A DNA stretch of 59,753 bases from Amycolatopsis orientalis DSM 40040 = KCTC 9412 (GCF_000478275.1 NZ_ASJB01000092.1:1-59753), one strand, 5' to 3'; positions 1-8,151 are shown, counted from the first letter of the stretch. Notes: a model not told the origin generated them from the letters alone. Numbers and translations: made by a program.

Positions 1-1389
1 CTGGAAGTAGTGGCCCGCCGCCGTCGCCGTGCGCACCAGCCAGTCGGCGAGCCGGTTCTCCGCCGCTTCGACGGCGTCCGGGGTCTCCTCCTGGGTGAGC
101 CGCTCCATCGCGAACACCCGCAGGAGGTCGTGGAACTGGTACCGGCCGTTCTCCTGTGACGTCTGGAGCAGGCTCGCGTCGGCCAGTTCTTCCAGGAAGA
201 GGGCGGCGTCGTCCTCTTCCTGGGCCTCGATGAGCACCATCGCCGCACCCACGGAGAAGTCGGCCGCCGGAACGACCGCGAGCCGCCGGAACACCATCGC
301 GGCGGCCGGGGTGAGCTGACGGTAGGACAACTCGAACACGCCGCGGACGGTGAGATCACCGGCGGTCAGCGTCGTCAGCCGCCTGCTCCGGTCACGGAGC
401 TGTTCGACCAGCCGCGACAGCGGCCACGTGGGACGGCTCGCCAGCCGGTTGCCCGCGATGCGCAACGCGAGCGGCAGTCGTCCGCACAGTTCGACCAGCT
501 CGAGCGCCGCGGACCGCTCCCGGCCGACCCGCCCGGACCCGATGATGGCCGAAAGCAGCGCGACGGCCTCGTCCTCGCCGAGCACGTCGAGACTGTGCCG
601 GCTCGCGCCTTCGAGTCCCACCAGCATCTGGCGGCTGGAGATCAGGGTGAGACACCGCGGCCCGCCGACCAGGAGCGGGCGGACCTGCGCCTCGTCGGCC
701 GCGTCGTCGAGGACGATCAGGGTGGCGCGGTCCTGCAGCAGGGACCGGCAGAGGCTCACCCGGTCCTCCAGATCCGCCGGGATGCGGACGGCGTCGACCC
801 CCAGCGAGCGCAGGATCACGTGCAGCACGTCCGCCGGTTCGTTCGGTTCGGACGACATCCCGCGCAGTTTCAGGAAGAGCCTGCCGTCGGGGAAGTCGGC
901 CGCGAGGTCGTGGGCCGTCCGCACCGCGAGCGTCGTCTTGCCGGTCCCGGGCGGCCCGCTCAGCACCGCGACCCGGCCCGCCCGGCGCCGCCCGTCGCCC
1001 AGATCGGCGACGAGTGTGCGCAACGCGCCGAGATCGTGCTCCCGGCCGGTGAGGTCGTCGACGTCCGCGGGCAGGACGCCGATCAGGGGTGATCCGTAGA
1101 TCCCGGCCGTCGCGGGCGCCGGGGCGGCGACCGGCTGGGTGCGGCTCTGCTTGGCGACCTTCTGCAGGGTGATCAGTTCTTCGTCGGTCAAGGACAGTGG
1201 CCCGGCGAGCGATTCGATCGTCCGGCGCTGGGGGCCTTTGGCGATCCCGCGTTCCATGTCGCTGATGGCCCGGACGCTGACCCCGGACCCCTCGGCGAGT
1301 TCCTCCTGCGTGAGGCCGGCGCGAACGCGATGCCCCTTCAGCAACGCCTTGAAAGTGGCGGCGTTCTCGCCTCGGGCGGCGTTCGTCAT
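1..1389 (-). CDS. XRE-HTH / NB-ARC (STAND) transcriptional regulator, 3' end beyond window
   Basis: A multidomain cytoplasmic regulator read from ATG at 1389 to the window edge (463 codons, C-terminus missing). Residues about 12-66 form a Cro/XRE helix-turn-helix (LTQEELAEGSGVSVRAISD). Residues about 110-400 form an NB-ARC ATPase with Walker A GPPGTGKTT near 145-153, Walker B LIVLDDA and the GRLPLALRIAG motif. A winged-helix-like stretch with FHDLLRVFA follows, so a TPR sensor region is expected beyond the edge. Regulators of this build act as ATP-gated transcription switches in actinomycetes. The target genes are not evident, and the nearest downstream genes lie outside the window. Confidence 0.9.
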   Translation of the reverse strand, partial: MTNAARGENAATFKALLKGHRVRAGLTQEELAEGSGVSVRAISDMERGIAKGPQRRTIESLAGPLSLTDEELITLQKVAKQSRTQPVAAPAPATAGIYGSPLIGVLPADVDDLTGREHDLGALRTLVADLGDGRRRAGRVAVLSGPPGTGKTTLAVRTAHDLAADFPDGRLFLKLRGMSSEPNEPADVLHVILRSLGVDAVRIPADLEDRVSLCRSLLQDRATLIVLDDAADEAQVRPLLVGGPRCLTLISSRQMLVGLEGASRHSLDVLGEDEAVALLSAIIGSGRVGRERSAALELVELCGRLPLALRIAGNRLASRPTWPLSRLVEQLRDRSRRLTTLTAGDLTVRGVFELSYRQLTPAAAMVFRRLAVVPAADFSVGAAMVLIEAQEEDDAALFLEELADASLLQTSQENGRYQFHDLLRVFAMERLTQEETPDAVEAAENRLADWLVRTATAAGHYFQ

Positions 1390-1495
1390 GGGCCGAATTA
1401 TCCATACCGGCCCCTGCCCGCTCAACGAGACCTTGGTCCCCCGGGCCCGGAGGCGGTGAGTACGTTGCGGTCCCTTCGCCTGCCCGCGGTCCGGA

Positions 1496-1574
1496 GCTGA
1501 AGGACGCTTTCGTCGCATGCGACGCGGGGAAAGCGCCCTTCACCGCATCGCATGCGGGGAAGGGCCCTTTCAGC
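1496..1574. repeat. 79-nt dispersed intergenic repeat, copy A
   Basis: This GC-rich stretch aligns without gaps to 33994-34072, with roughly 80% identity over 79 nt. It contains internal palindromes built on GCATGC/GCATGCGG and alternating aagg/ccttt blocks. It lies between the NB-ARC regulator and lsr2. Function is unknown; RNA hairpin formation is plausible. Confidence 0.7.
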
Positions 1575-1824
1575 CCACGAGTATGTCCTTTATGGACCAC
1601 CGGTGCGGACCGGAGCGGCGTCATCGCCGAGCGCGGTCCGAGGGTGAGAATCTCTTCACTACCAAGAGAAACCACCTGTCCGAACCGGACGCGACGGCCG
1701 GGCCCTGTGGGCCACGCCTCGTGACGACGTCGGGTGTCATACCGCCGATCCGGTGAACCCGCGCTACGCTCATCGTGATAGCTGATGCGGAGGCATTGCC
1801 GCATGACCTGGTGAAAGGCTCTTC

Positions 1825-2244
1825 ATGGCTCAGAAAGTCGTCGTCCAGATCGTGGACGACCTCGACGGCGGGACCGCGACTCAGACGGTTCCTTTCGCGC
1901 TCGACGGTGTCTCGTACGAGATCGACCTCTCGGACGAGAACGCCGAGGCGTTGCGTGAGGAGCTCGCGCAGTACGTCGGCGCGGGCAAGCGTGTCGGTGG
2001 ACGTCGCGTCAAGGTCGCGGCCGGGCAGGCGACGGCCGCCGTGGCCGACGGTACGAAAAAGCCGACCGACCGCGAGCGCAACCAGCGGGTGCGCGCTTGG
2101 GCGAGCGAGAACGGGTACTCGATCGCCGAACGTGGCCGGATCCCGAACGAGATCTACGAAGCCTTCGACGCCGCCGAACTGGCCGCCAAGTCGAAGCCCG
2201 TCGCCGAAGCCCCGGCGCGTAAGCGTTCGACCCGGAAGAAGTAG
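1825..2244 (+). CDS. lsr2: Lsr2 nucleoid-associated protein
   Basis: A 139-aa histone-like protein that bridges AT-rich DNA and silences acquired genes (H-NS-like role in actinobacteria). It starts MAQKVVVQIVDDLDG, the conserved N-terminal dimerization segment (about 1-60). After a Lys/Arg-rich linker comes the DNA-binding domain, with the AT-hook-like RGR at residues 103-105 in the context AERGRIPNEIYEAF. It is longer than the usual ~112 aa because of an Ala/Pro/Lys/Arg tail ending RKRSTRKK. AAAGG lies 8 nt upstream of the ATG. It is a monocistronic gene, convergent with the MFS gene at 2313. Confidence 0.96.
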   Translation: MAQKVVVQIVDDLDGGTATQTVPFALDGVSYEIDLSDENAEALREELAQYVGAGKRVGGRRVKVAAGQATAAVADGTKKPTDRERNQRVRAWASENGYSIAERGRIPNEIYEAFDAAELAAKSKPVAEAPARKRSTRKK

Positions 2245-2312
2245 GCGGACGGTACCGAAGGTCCCTGTGGCGGTCGCCCGGCGCGACCACCACGGGGACC
2301 TGAAAGCGGTGT

Positions 2313-3593
2313 TCAGCCCGCCCGTCTCGCCGCGTACGCGGAGACGAGCAGAGCGACCGCGAACACCACATAAGAGGCGAAAAGCCCGCCCGACGAACTC
2401 AAGGTCCCGCCGACGGCGCGGCCCAGGAGCTGTCCGAGGCATTCCGCCGTGATGACCGCGGTCGCCAGTTCCGCGGCCGTGAAACCGTCCGGGCCCGCGG
2501 TGGTCGCCCGGATGTACAGACCGGGATAAGCGAGCCCGACCCCGATCCCGCCCACGGCCCACGCGCCGAGTACCACGGCGAACGAACCGCCGGTGGCGAG
2601 CGCGATCGCCAAGACGGCCGTGCCGAGGGCGGTCAGGCCCAGTCCGGCCGCGGGGAACCTCCGTGCCGCGGTGAACCGGGTGGCCACCAGGCTCGTCACC
2701 GCCCAGCAGAGCGGCGCGGCACCGAGGACGATCGCCGCCCGGCCGAGGCTCACCTGGAATCCGCTCGTCAGCAGCACGGTGATCAGGCTGTCCGCGCCGA
2801 AATACCCGGCGGCGAACAACACCATCGCGCCGAGGGCGGCGGGCGTCCCCGGCCGCAGGCGCGCGGTCCCGGCGGGCAGGATCGCGATCATCCCGGCGAC
2901 GGTGACGATCGCACCGGCGATCGTGAGCGGCCACCATCCCCCGCCGAGCACGACCCCCGCCGCACCCAGCGGTACCAGCAAAGTCCTTGCCAGCGGCCGT
3001 GGCGGGCCCTCTTCCGGTGGATCGCCCCTGGCGGCGCGCACCACCATCAACCGTCCGAAAAGGACGAACGGGACCGGCAGCAGCAACGTCCAGCGCCAGC
3101 CCACCAGCTGTTCCAGGCCGAGGGTCGCGGCCGGGCCTGCCAGGGCGGGGAGGATCCACATCGCCGACGACACCGCGATCACCTGGATCCGCAGCCGTTC
3201 GTCGAGATGCCGGATCGCCGCGCTGACACCGAAAACGGCGAGGAGCCCGCTGGCGAGCCCGGCCGAGAACTGCCCCAGTGCGAACATCCACGCCGACCGG
3301 GCGGAAGCGGCCAGCGCGAGCCCGCCGAGGTAGGCGACCATCCCGGCGGCCAGAGTGCCGCGCGTGCCCAGCCGCCGCAGCACCCGGCTCGCCACCGGAA
3401 GCGCGACGAACAACCCCAGCGTCGAACCGGCGAGCAGAAGCCCGAGGTCGTCCCGCGCGTCCAGGTCGGCGGTGACGACGGGAAGCAGGCTGGAAGCGAC
3501 GAAGCCGGTCACCGCGGCCGCGAACTCGAGCGTGACGACGCCTGCCGCGAGGAACAGCGGACCCGTCCGCCGGGCGAGGCGGCCTCCGGTCAC
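2313..3593 (-). CDS. MFS efflux transporter
   Basis: A 426-aa inner-membrane major facilitator with about 12 hydrophobic segments. It begins at a GTG whose GTGA overlaps the stop of the glyoxalase gene, so translation is probably coupled; the frame stays open upstream, but that part is out-of-frame shadow of the neighbour. Features include an N-terminal LFLAAGVVTLEFAAAVTGFV helix and a loop-2-like ASRVLRRLGTRGT motif typical of the DHA-type drug exporter fold. As third gene of an RHH-glyoxalase-MFS operon it probably exports a toxic compound. The substrate is unknown. Confidence 0.85.
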   Translation of the reverse strand: MTGGRLARRTGPLFLAAGVVTLEFAAAVTGFVASSLLPVVTADLDARDDLGLLLAGSTLGLFVALPVASRVLRRLGTRGTLAAGMVAYLGGLALAASARSAWMFALGQFSAGLASGLLAVFGVSAAIRHLDERLRIQVIAVSSAMWILPALAGPAATLGLEQLVGWRWTLLLPVPFVLFGRLMVVRAARGDPPEEGPPRPLARTLLVPLGAAGVVLGGGWWPLTIAGAIVTVAGMIAILPAGTARLRPGTPAALGAMVLFAAGYFGADSLITVLLTSGFQVSLGRAAIVLGAAPLCWAVTSLVATRFTAARRFPAAGLGLTALGTAVLAIALATGGSFAVVLGAWAVGGIGVGLAYPGLYIRATTAGPDGFTAAELATAVITAECLGQLLGRAVGGTLSSSGGLFASYVVFAVALLVSAYAARRAG

Positions 3594-3940
3594 GTGTAGA
3601 GGTCTCGGTCGTACAGGTTGAGCTGCACCCACACCCCGTCGGGATCCTGAACGCGCATGGAGAACCCGAAGCCTTCGTCGACCGGCGGCTCGGGCTCGAA
3701 TCCGGCCGCCCGCAAGCGTTCCGCGATGTCCTCCAGCGGTTCGCCGACTTCGAAGGCCAGCTCGCACCGGCCAGCCTCTTCGCCGGACGAGCGGTGGAGG
3801 GCCAGCATGCCACCCTCGGCGGGCATCTCGATCCAACCGCCGGGACGGGACACCGATCCGACCCGCAGGCCGAGCACTTGATAGAACCGGGTCATGGCCG
3901 CGACATCCGGGCTGTAGCGGATCGGCATCACTCGCATCAT
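3590..3940 (-). CDS. Glyoxalase / bleomycin-resistance family protein
   Basis: A small (116 aa) cytoplasmic VOC-fold protein. Visible features are MPIRYSPDVAAMTRFYQVLG at the N-terminus, GGWIEMPAEGGMLALH in the middle and DPDGVWVQLNLYD at the C-terminus, the usual paired beta-alpha-beta-beta-beta modules. The ATG at 3940 follows GAGGAA at a good distance and overlaps the stop of the RHH gene (ATGA). VOC proteins either bind and sequester drugs or catalyse metal-dependent chemistry. Coupling to an efflux pump and a small repressor favours a resistance or detoxification role, which is inference. Confidence 0.85.
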   Translation of the reverse strand: MMRVMPIRYSPDVAAMTRFYQVLGLRVGSVSRPGGWIEMPAEGGMLALHRSSGEEAGRCELAFEVGEPLEDIAERLRAAGFEPEPPVDEGFGFSMRVQDPDGVWVQLNLYDRDLYT

Positions 3941-4104
3941 GATCGTTCCTCGCTGGGGGAGTGGCTCCGTCGCAGGTGGTCCTCGAGTACGCGCTCGACG
4001 AACGCCGAGAGCGATTCGTCGGCGTCCACGGACGCGTGCTTCACCCGCCTGATGAGGTCGGCCGGCAGATACACGCTGAATTGCCGTTTGGCGACCTGAG
4101 TCAT
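3937..4104 (-). CDS. Ribbon-helix-helix (CopG-type) small regulator
   Basis: A 55-aa protein, MTQVAKRQFSVYLPADLIRR at the start, followed by two short helices ending EDHLRR. The FSVYLP strand followed by DLIRRVKHASVDADESLSAF is the classical RHH beta-strand/helix pattern. Its stop (TGA) overlaps the ATG of the glyoxalase. No Shine-Dalgarno is visible: TAGCAT lies six bases before the ATG, suggesting a leaderless message. The start codon sits at the edge of a perfect 12-bp inverted repeat (4104-4135), so autorepression of the three-gene operon is likely. Confidence 0.75.
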   Translation of the reverse strand: MTQVAKRQFSVYLPADLIRRVKHASVDADESLSAFVERVLEDHLRRSHSPSEERS

Positions 4105-4135
4105 GCCAGCATGCTAGCAAATGAGCATGCTGGCA
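4104..4135. promoter_or_regulatory. 12-bp perfect inverted repeat, putative RHH operator
   Basis: tgccagcatgct (4104-4115) and agcatgctggca (4124-4135) are exact reverse complements separated by 8 nt. The element covers the promoter and start codon of the RHH gene. A third related half (tactagc) follows. A site of this shape at the start of an RHH operon is the usual place for autoregulation. Confidence 0.7.
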
Positions 4136-4164
4136 TACTAGCGCTGCCGACAGAGACTTACTTA

Positions 4165-4388
4165 TTGAGAGGTGAGGCAAGCATGGGCTGGGTGGTGCGC
4201 CCTGGGCTGGGTGGGGTTTCGTGGCCTGGGGTGTCCTGAAGGCCCCCTTTCGGACGTGGAGCGTTTCGAAGGTTCCCTTCAGAACGGGATCCGGGCCCGT
4301 GTTTCGGAGCCGGTGTCTCCAATGTGGCATTGGAGACCTTGAACGTCTCCAATGCCACCTTGGGGACACATTTGCCCCTACACCTCAA
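4165..4388. mobile_element. 224-bp MITE-like element, copy 1
   Basis: Non-coding element about 92% identical to 7929-8151. Its ends are imperfect inverted repeats: ttgagaggtgaggcaa on the left, and ttgaggtgtaggggcaaa when the right end is reverse-complemented. The left flank is TA; the right flank is TG, so the target duplication is imperfect or mutated here. An internal hairpin lies around 4315-4360 (ctccaatg/cattggag arms). No transposase is encoded, so mobility would need one in trans. Confidence 0.7.
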
Positions 4389-4408
4389 TGCTTCGGAACC
4401 CTGTTGCG

Positions 4409-5338
4409 TCAGTCGCTCGCGCCGGGCGGGACGAGCCGCCGCACGGCACCGTCGAAACCGGTGCTGTACAGGCTTTCCGGGTCCCAGCCGGGACCGGCGC
4501 CGAACCGCACGGACGAGCCCAGGTGCACACCGGTGGCGATCGCGCAGGTCGCGCCGGAGTCCGGGTCGACGCGGTGGACGATGCCGTGTTCACCGGCCGT
4601 GTAGAGCCGTCCGTCGGCCCCGAGGGTCAGGTCGTCGATGATGTTCAGCGGCCACGGCGCCTGAAGCCGGATCTTCTTCGTGGGCGCGGCCGGATTCGCG
4701 AGGTCGATCGCGGCGATCTGGAAGTCCGGGTCGCCGGTGTTGGCCACGTACAGAGTGCGGCCGTCGTGGCCGACGACCATGCCGTTGGGGCCGAACAGCT
4801 CGGGGCCGAACCGTTCCGGTGCGGCCGGATTCTCCTTGCGTACCAGCCAGAGTCCGCGCTTCGGGCCGATCAGGGTGCTGATCACCGCGTCGCCGTTCGG
4901 CAGCACCGTGCCGCCGTCGGGCATGGTGAGACCGGTGGCCCAGGTCCGCCGTTTCCCGGTGTCGAAGTCGTAAATGTCGATGGTGCCGGTCTTCAGGCCG
5001 AGCAGCCCGTCGGTCGTGATATGGCCGGTGTTGACGTACAACTCGTTGCCGCGCACCGAAAGCGCGCCCGGCCCGTAGACCGGCAGCAGGGTGCTCGCGG
5101 CGCCGTCCGGCGTCACGCGCTCGACGGTTCCGTTGCCGGCGAACAGCGTTCTGGAGACCAGGAGGCCGCCTCGCCCGTCGAAGGCGAGGTTCTCCAGTGG
5201 CAGGCCGAGTCCCGTCGCGACGGTGCGCACCTGCCACGGCTCACAGCCCGGCGCGGCCGCCGCCGTCGCGCCCGGTGCGGTGAGGGCCGCCGCCATCACG
5301 ATCGTCGCGGCGACGACGCCGCGGATACGCCCGGTCAT
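4409..5338 (-). CDS. Secreted SMP-30/gluconolactonase-like beta-propeller protein
   Basis: A 309-aa exported protein: a signal peptide (MTGRIRGVVAATIVMAAALT, cleavage near ATAAAAPG) is followed by repeated propeller blades such as NLAFDGRGGLLVSR, YVNTGHITTDG, MPDGGTVLPNGD and NGMVVGHDGRTLYVANTGD. This is the SMP-30/gluconolactonase-like fold, which hydrolyses lactones or binds calcium. ATG 5338 is chosen over the in-frame GTG at 5350 because GGAGG sits 5 nt upstream of it. A palindrome at 5366-5383, matching half-sites near the TetR and ligase genes, suggests control by the adjacent TetR protein. Confidence 0.8.
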   Translation of the reverse strand: MTGRIRGVVAATIVMAAALTAPGATAAAAPGCEPWQVRTVATGLGLPLENLAFDGRGGLLVSRTLFAGNGTVERVTPDGAASTLLPVYGPGALSVRGNELYVNTGHITTDGLLGLKTGTIDIYDFDTGKRRTWATGLTMPDGGTVLPNGDAVISTLIGPKRGLWLVRKENPAAPERFGPELFGPNGMVVGHDGRTLYVANTGDPDFQIAAIDLANPAAPTKKIRLQAPWPLNIIDDLTLGADGRLYTAGEHGIVHRVDPDSGATCAIATGVHLGSSVRFGAGPGWDPESLYSTGFDGAVRRLVPPGASD

Positions 5339-5365
5339 ACGAGCCTCCACCGAACTAGTACATGT

Positions 5366-5383
5366 GTATCAATTTTCTGATAC
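5366..5383. promoter_or_regulatory. Putative TetR operator (GTATCA-N6-TGATAC)
   Basis: A perfect 6-bp inverted repeat with 6-nt spacer lies in the promoter region of the SMP-30-like gene. Its left half with flank (gtatcaat) is the exact reverse complement of the half-site attgatac at 6098, in front of the TetR/ligase pair. One TetR protein may therefore control both promoters. Confidence 0.5.
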
Positions 5384-5412
5384 GGGAGTATCGATCAGAC
5401 GTCCGGAGCGTG

Positions 5413-6054
5413 TCAATCGGCGAGCGGGAGGCTGGTCTGCCGCCGCAGGTCGTCGGCGTCCAGGGCGAAGGCGAGGAAAAGCCCCTGCAGTGAGCGTTTC
5501 GTGAGTTCGACGTCCGCTTCGACCGGTTGCGGACTGGCCAGCCGGTGCAGGGCCAAACCGTCCAGCAGCGCCATGAACGCCTTGGCCGCGCGCCGGGAAT
5601 CGGCGATGCCGAGAGAGGCGAGGAGAGGTGCGGCCGACGCTTCGAAGGCGCCCATCGCCTCGTCGACGACGGCGCGCATCGCCGGGTTCCTGGCGGCTTC
5701 CATGTACAGCTCGTACTGCGCGACGGTCACGCCGAACTTGCCTGCCACCAGCGCCCGGGTGAGCCGTTCGCCGACCTCCAGTACGGATTCCGCGTCACGG
5801 ACCACGTCGGCGAGCAGTGCGCGCACGATCTCGATCCGCTCGTGGATGTGGAACCGCAGGGCCTCCTCGATGAGTTCCTGGCTGGTCGCGAAGTAGTACC
5901 CGGCCGCTGCGGGCGGCAGCCCGGCGTGCGCGGAGACCGCGCGGTGGGTCACCGCCTTGACGCCGCTGTCACAGATCAGCCGCATCGCCGCCCGGAGCAG
6001 CAGTTCCCGCCGCTCCCGGCTCCGTGCCTGCTGCTTGCCGCGACTGCCGGTCAT
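5413..6054 (-). CDS. TetR/AcrR family transcriptional regulator
   Basis: 213 aa. The N-terminal helix-turn-helix spans about residues 12-60 (RELLLRAAMRLICDSG, VKAVTHRAVSAHAGLPPAAA, GYYFATSQEL), followed by a divergent helical ligand domain with FMALLDGLALHRLASP near the C-terminus. The ATG at 6054 is preceded by GGGGAAG; the longer open frame upstream is shadow. It is divergent from an acyl-CoA ligase with a shared palindrome at 6098-6117, which suggests a fatty-acid or acyl-CoA responsive repressor. The ligand is inferred only from context. Confidence 0.88.
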   Translation of the reverse strand: MTGSRGKQQARSRERRELLLRAAMRLICDSGVKAVTHRAVSAHAGLPPAAAGYYFATSQELIEEALRFHIHERIEIVRALLADVVRDAESVLEVGERLTRALVAGKFGVTVAQYELYMEAARNPAMRAVVDEAMGAFEASAAPLLASLGIADSRRAAKAFMALLDGLALHRLASPQPVEADVELTKRSLQGLFLAFALDADDLRRQTSLPLAD

Positions 6055-6097
6055 TGACTTCCCCTTCGGTCGAACCGATACTAACGTCTCACTCTTA

Positions 6098-6117
6098 ATT
6101 GATACGTTTGTATTAAT
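6098..6117. promoter_or_regulatory. Putative TetR operator between divergent genes
   Basis: attgatac-gttt-gtattaat is an inverted repeat (7 of 8 positions) in the 76-bp gap between the TetR and acyl-CoA ligase starts, an AT-rich island in GC-rich surroundings. The half-site is shared with 5366-5383. Confidence 0.55.
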
Positions 6118-6130
6118 ATCGGGAGGGCGG

Positions 6131-7912
6131 ATGGGCTTCGGCGCGGCCGAACTGCGGGAGATTCCCAGCCTGTGCCACGTTTTCCAGCGCACGGTCGCGG
6201 AGTCCGGCGACGTCGTCGCGCTGCGGACCCCGGATGACGCGGTGTCGCTGACCTGGCGCCGGTACGGCGAACGAGTGCGGCGGCTGGCCGCCGGGCTGCA
6301 CGCTCTCGGCGTCCGCCGCGGGGACACCGTGGCGCTCATGCTGGCCAACCGGCCGGAATTCCACCTGCTCGACGTGGCGGCGTTCCACCTGGGCGCGATC
6401 CCGTTCTCGATCTACAACACCAGTTCCGCGGAACAGATCGAGTACCTGTTCGCGAACGCGGGCAACCGGATCGTGGTCTGCGAGGAGCGATTCCTCCCAC
6501 TGGTGGGGAAAGTGGACCGCGTCGTCTGCGTGGACGGCGCTCCCGAGGGCACGATCTCCCTCGCGGAACTGGAAAACATCGAGGCGCCGGGGTTCGACTT
6601 CGACAGTGCGTGGCAAGCCGTCGGCCCTGACGACGTGCTGACGCTGATCTACACCTCCGGCACCACGGGACCGCCGAAAGGCGTCGAACTCACGCACCGC
6701 AACCTCACCTACAGCATGGGCGCCGCGCTGGAATCGCCGGACATCGCCGCCGCGGTCGAAGGCGGTCGCGTGCTCTCGTTCCTGCCGGACGCCCACCTCG
6801 CCAACCGGTACTTCGCGCACTACTTCCCGATCGTCTCGGCGGCGACGATCACCTGCGTGGCGGACCCGAAGGCCGTGGTGGCCGCCCTTCCCGCCGTCCG
6901 GCCGACGGTGTTCCTCGGCGTGCCGATGCTCTGGTACAAGATCAAGGCGGGGATCGAGCAGGCCGTCGCGGCGCAACCCGGTGTGCGGCGGGCGATCGCG
7001 GAATGGGCGCTCGGTACCGGACTGTCCACAGTGCACGCTCAAGCGGCCGGGACGCCCCTTTCACGATGGTCGCGGCTGCGGCACCGGGTCGCCCGGCGGC
7101 TGGTCCTCGACCGGCTGCTCGTCAGGATGGGGCTGGACGCCTGCGTGCTGCCGATCAGCGGCGCCGCCCCGATCGCGGTGGACGCGCTGAACTTCCTGAT
7201 GGCCACCGGCCTGCCGATCTGCGAGGGGTGGGCGATGTCGGAGACCTCGGTCCACGGCACGATCAACCCGCGGCACGCCATCCGGCCGGGCACGGTCGGG
7301 AAAGCCCAGTACGGCGCGGAACTCCGGCTCGCCGACGACGGGGAGCTGCTGATGCGCAGTCCCGCCCTGATGCGCGGGTACCGGCACGATCCCGGGCGGA
7401 CGGCCGAGGCGATCGACGAAGACGGCTGGCTGCACACCGGGGACATCGCCACCATCGACGCGGACGGTTACGTGTCCATTGTGGACCGCAAGAAGGAACT
7501 GATCATCAACGCGGCCGGTAAGAACATGTCGCCGTCGAATATCGAGAACACCCTCAAGTCGGCGAGTGCGCTGATCGGCTCGGCCGTCGCGATCGGTGAC
7601 CGGCGGCCCTGCGTGGTCGCCCTGATCACCCTCGACCCGGACGCGGCGGCGGCCTTCGCCGAACGGCACGGACTGAAGGCCGATCCCGCCGTGCTGGCCG
7701 GGAACCCGGTGCTCCGCGGGGAGATCGCCGACGTCGTCGAGCGGGCCAATGCCCGGCTATCCCGCGTCGAACAGGTCAACGAGTTCACCGTGCTGCCGGT
7801 CCACTGGGAGCCGGGTGGCACCGAACTGACGCCGACCATGAAACTCAAGCGCGCGTCGATCGCGGAGACCTACGCCGCCGAGATCGACGCGCTGTACCGG
7901 ACCCCGTCGTGA
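6131..7912 (+). CDS. Long-chain acyl-CoA ligase (AMP-dependent synthetase, FadD15-like)
   Basis: 593-aa ANL-superfamily enzyme that adenylates a fatty acid and transfers it to CoA. It shows the P-loop-like YTSGTTGPPKG at 174-184, the A5-type motif GWAMSETS, the A7/A8 motifs GWLHTGDIATID and VDRKKELIINAAGKNMSP, and a C-terminal catalytic-lysine region near TPTMKLKR. GGGAGG lies 4 nt before ATG 6131, so the open frame further upstream is not coding. Motif spacing suits long-chain acyl-CoA synthetases rather than NRPS modules. It is probably repressed by the divergent TetR. Confidence 0.92.
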   Translation: MGFGAAELREIPSLCHVFQRTVAESGDVVALRTPDDAVSLTWRRYGERVRRLAAGLHALGVRRGDTVALMLANRPEFHLLDVAAFHLGAIPFSIYNTSSAEQIEYLFANAGNRIVVCEERFLPLVGKVDRVVCVDGAPEGTISLAELENIEAPGFDFDSAWQAVGPDDVLTLIYTSGTTGPPKGVELTHRNLTYSMGAALESPDIAAAVEGGRVLSFLPDAHLANRYFAHYFPIVSAATITCVADPKAVVAALPAVRPTVFLGVPMLWYKIKAGIEQAVAAQPGVRRAIAEWALGTGLSTVHAQAAGTPLSRWSRLRHRVARRLVLDRLLVRMGLDACVLPISGAAPIAVDALNFLMATGLPICEGWAMSETSVHGTINPRHAIRPGTVGKAQYGAELRLADDGELLMRSPALMRGYRHDPGRTAEAIDEDGWLHTGDIATIDADGYVSIVDRKKELIINAAGKNMSPSNIENTLKSASALIGSAVAIGDRRPCVVALITLDPDAAAAFAERHGLKADPAVLAGNPVLRGEIADVVERANARLSRVEQVNEFTVLPVHWEPGGTELTPTMKLKRASIAETYAAEIDALYRTPS

Positions 7913-7927
7913 GTGGTAATGACGGTT
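7906..7927. repeat. 22-bp inverted repeat, left arm (pairs with 8419-8440)
   Basis: gtcgtgagtggtaatgacggtt overlaps the stop codon of the ligase gene and recurs exactly in reverse complement at 8419-8440, just past the stop of the convergent gene. Both transcripts would therefore end with the same 22 nt. The right part (gacggtta) is the left half of a palindrome split by the MITE-like element. Confidence 0.85.
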
Positions 7928-7928
7928 A

Positions 7929-8151
7929 TTGAGAGGTAAGGCGAACATGGCCGGGGGGTGCGCCCTGGGCCGGGTGGGGTTTTCGTGGCCTGGGGTGTCC
8001 TGAAGGCCCCCTTTCGGACGTGGAGCGTTTCGAAGGTTCCCTTCAGAACGGGATCCGGGCCCGTGTTTCGGAGCCGGTGTCCCCAATGTTCCATTGGAGA
8101 CCTTGAACGTCTCCAATGGCACATTGGGGACACATTTGCCCTACCCCTCAA
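7929..8151. mobile_element. 223-bp MITE-like element, copy 2, with TA flanks
   Basis: About 92% identical to 4165-4388. The terminal inverted repeats are ttgagaggtaaggcgaa and, reverse-complemented from the right end, ttgaggggtagggcaaa. It is flanked by TA at 7927-7928 and 8152-8153. Removing the element and one TA restores gacggttagaaccgtc, a palindrome that exists uninterrupted at 8410-8425. This is direct evidence of insertion with a TA duplication, as made by IS630/Tc1-mariner type transposases. No coding capacity. Confidence 0.75.

Noticed and set aside
1621..3813. 730-codon minus-strand frame covering lsr2 and the MFS gene
   Set aside because: Runs through lsr2 antisense and the MFS gene in the wrong frame; Arg/Pro-rich shadow translation.
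5957..6130. Upstream extension of the acyl-CoA ligase frame
   Set aside because: It runs through the TetR start and the operator. ATG 6131 has its own GGGAGG and matches the family N-terminus.
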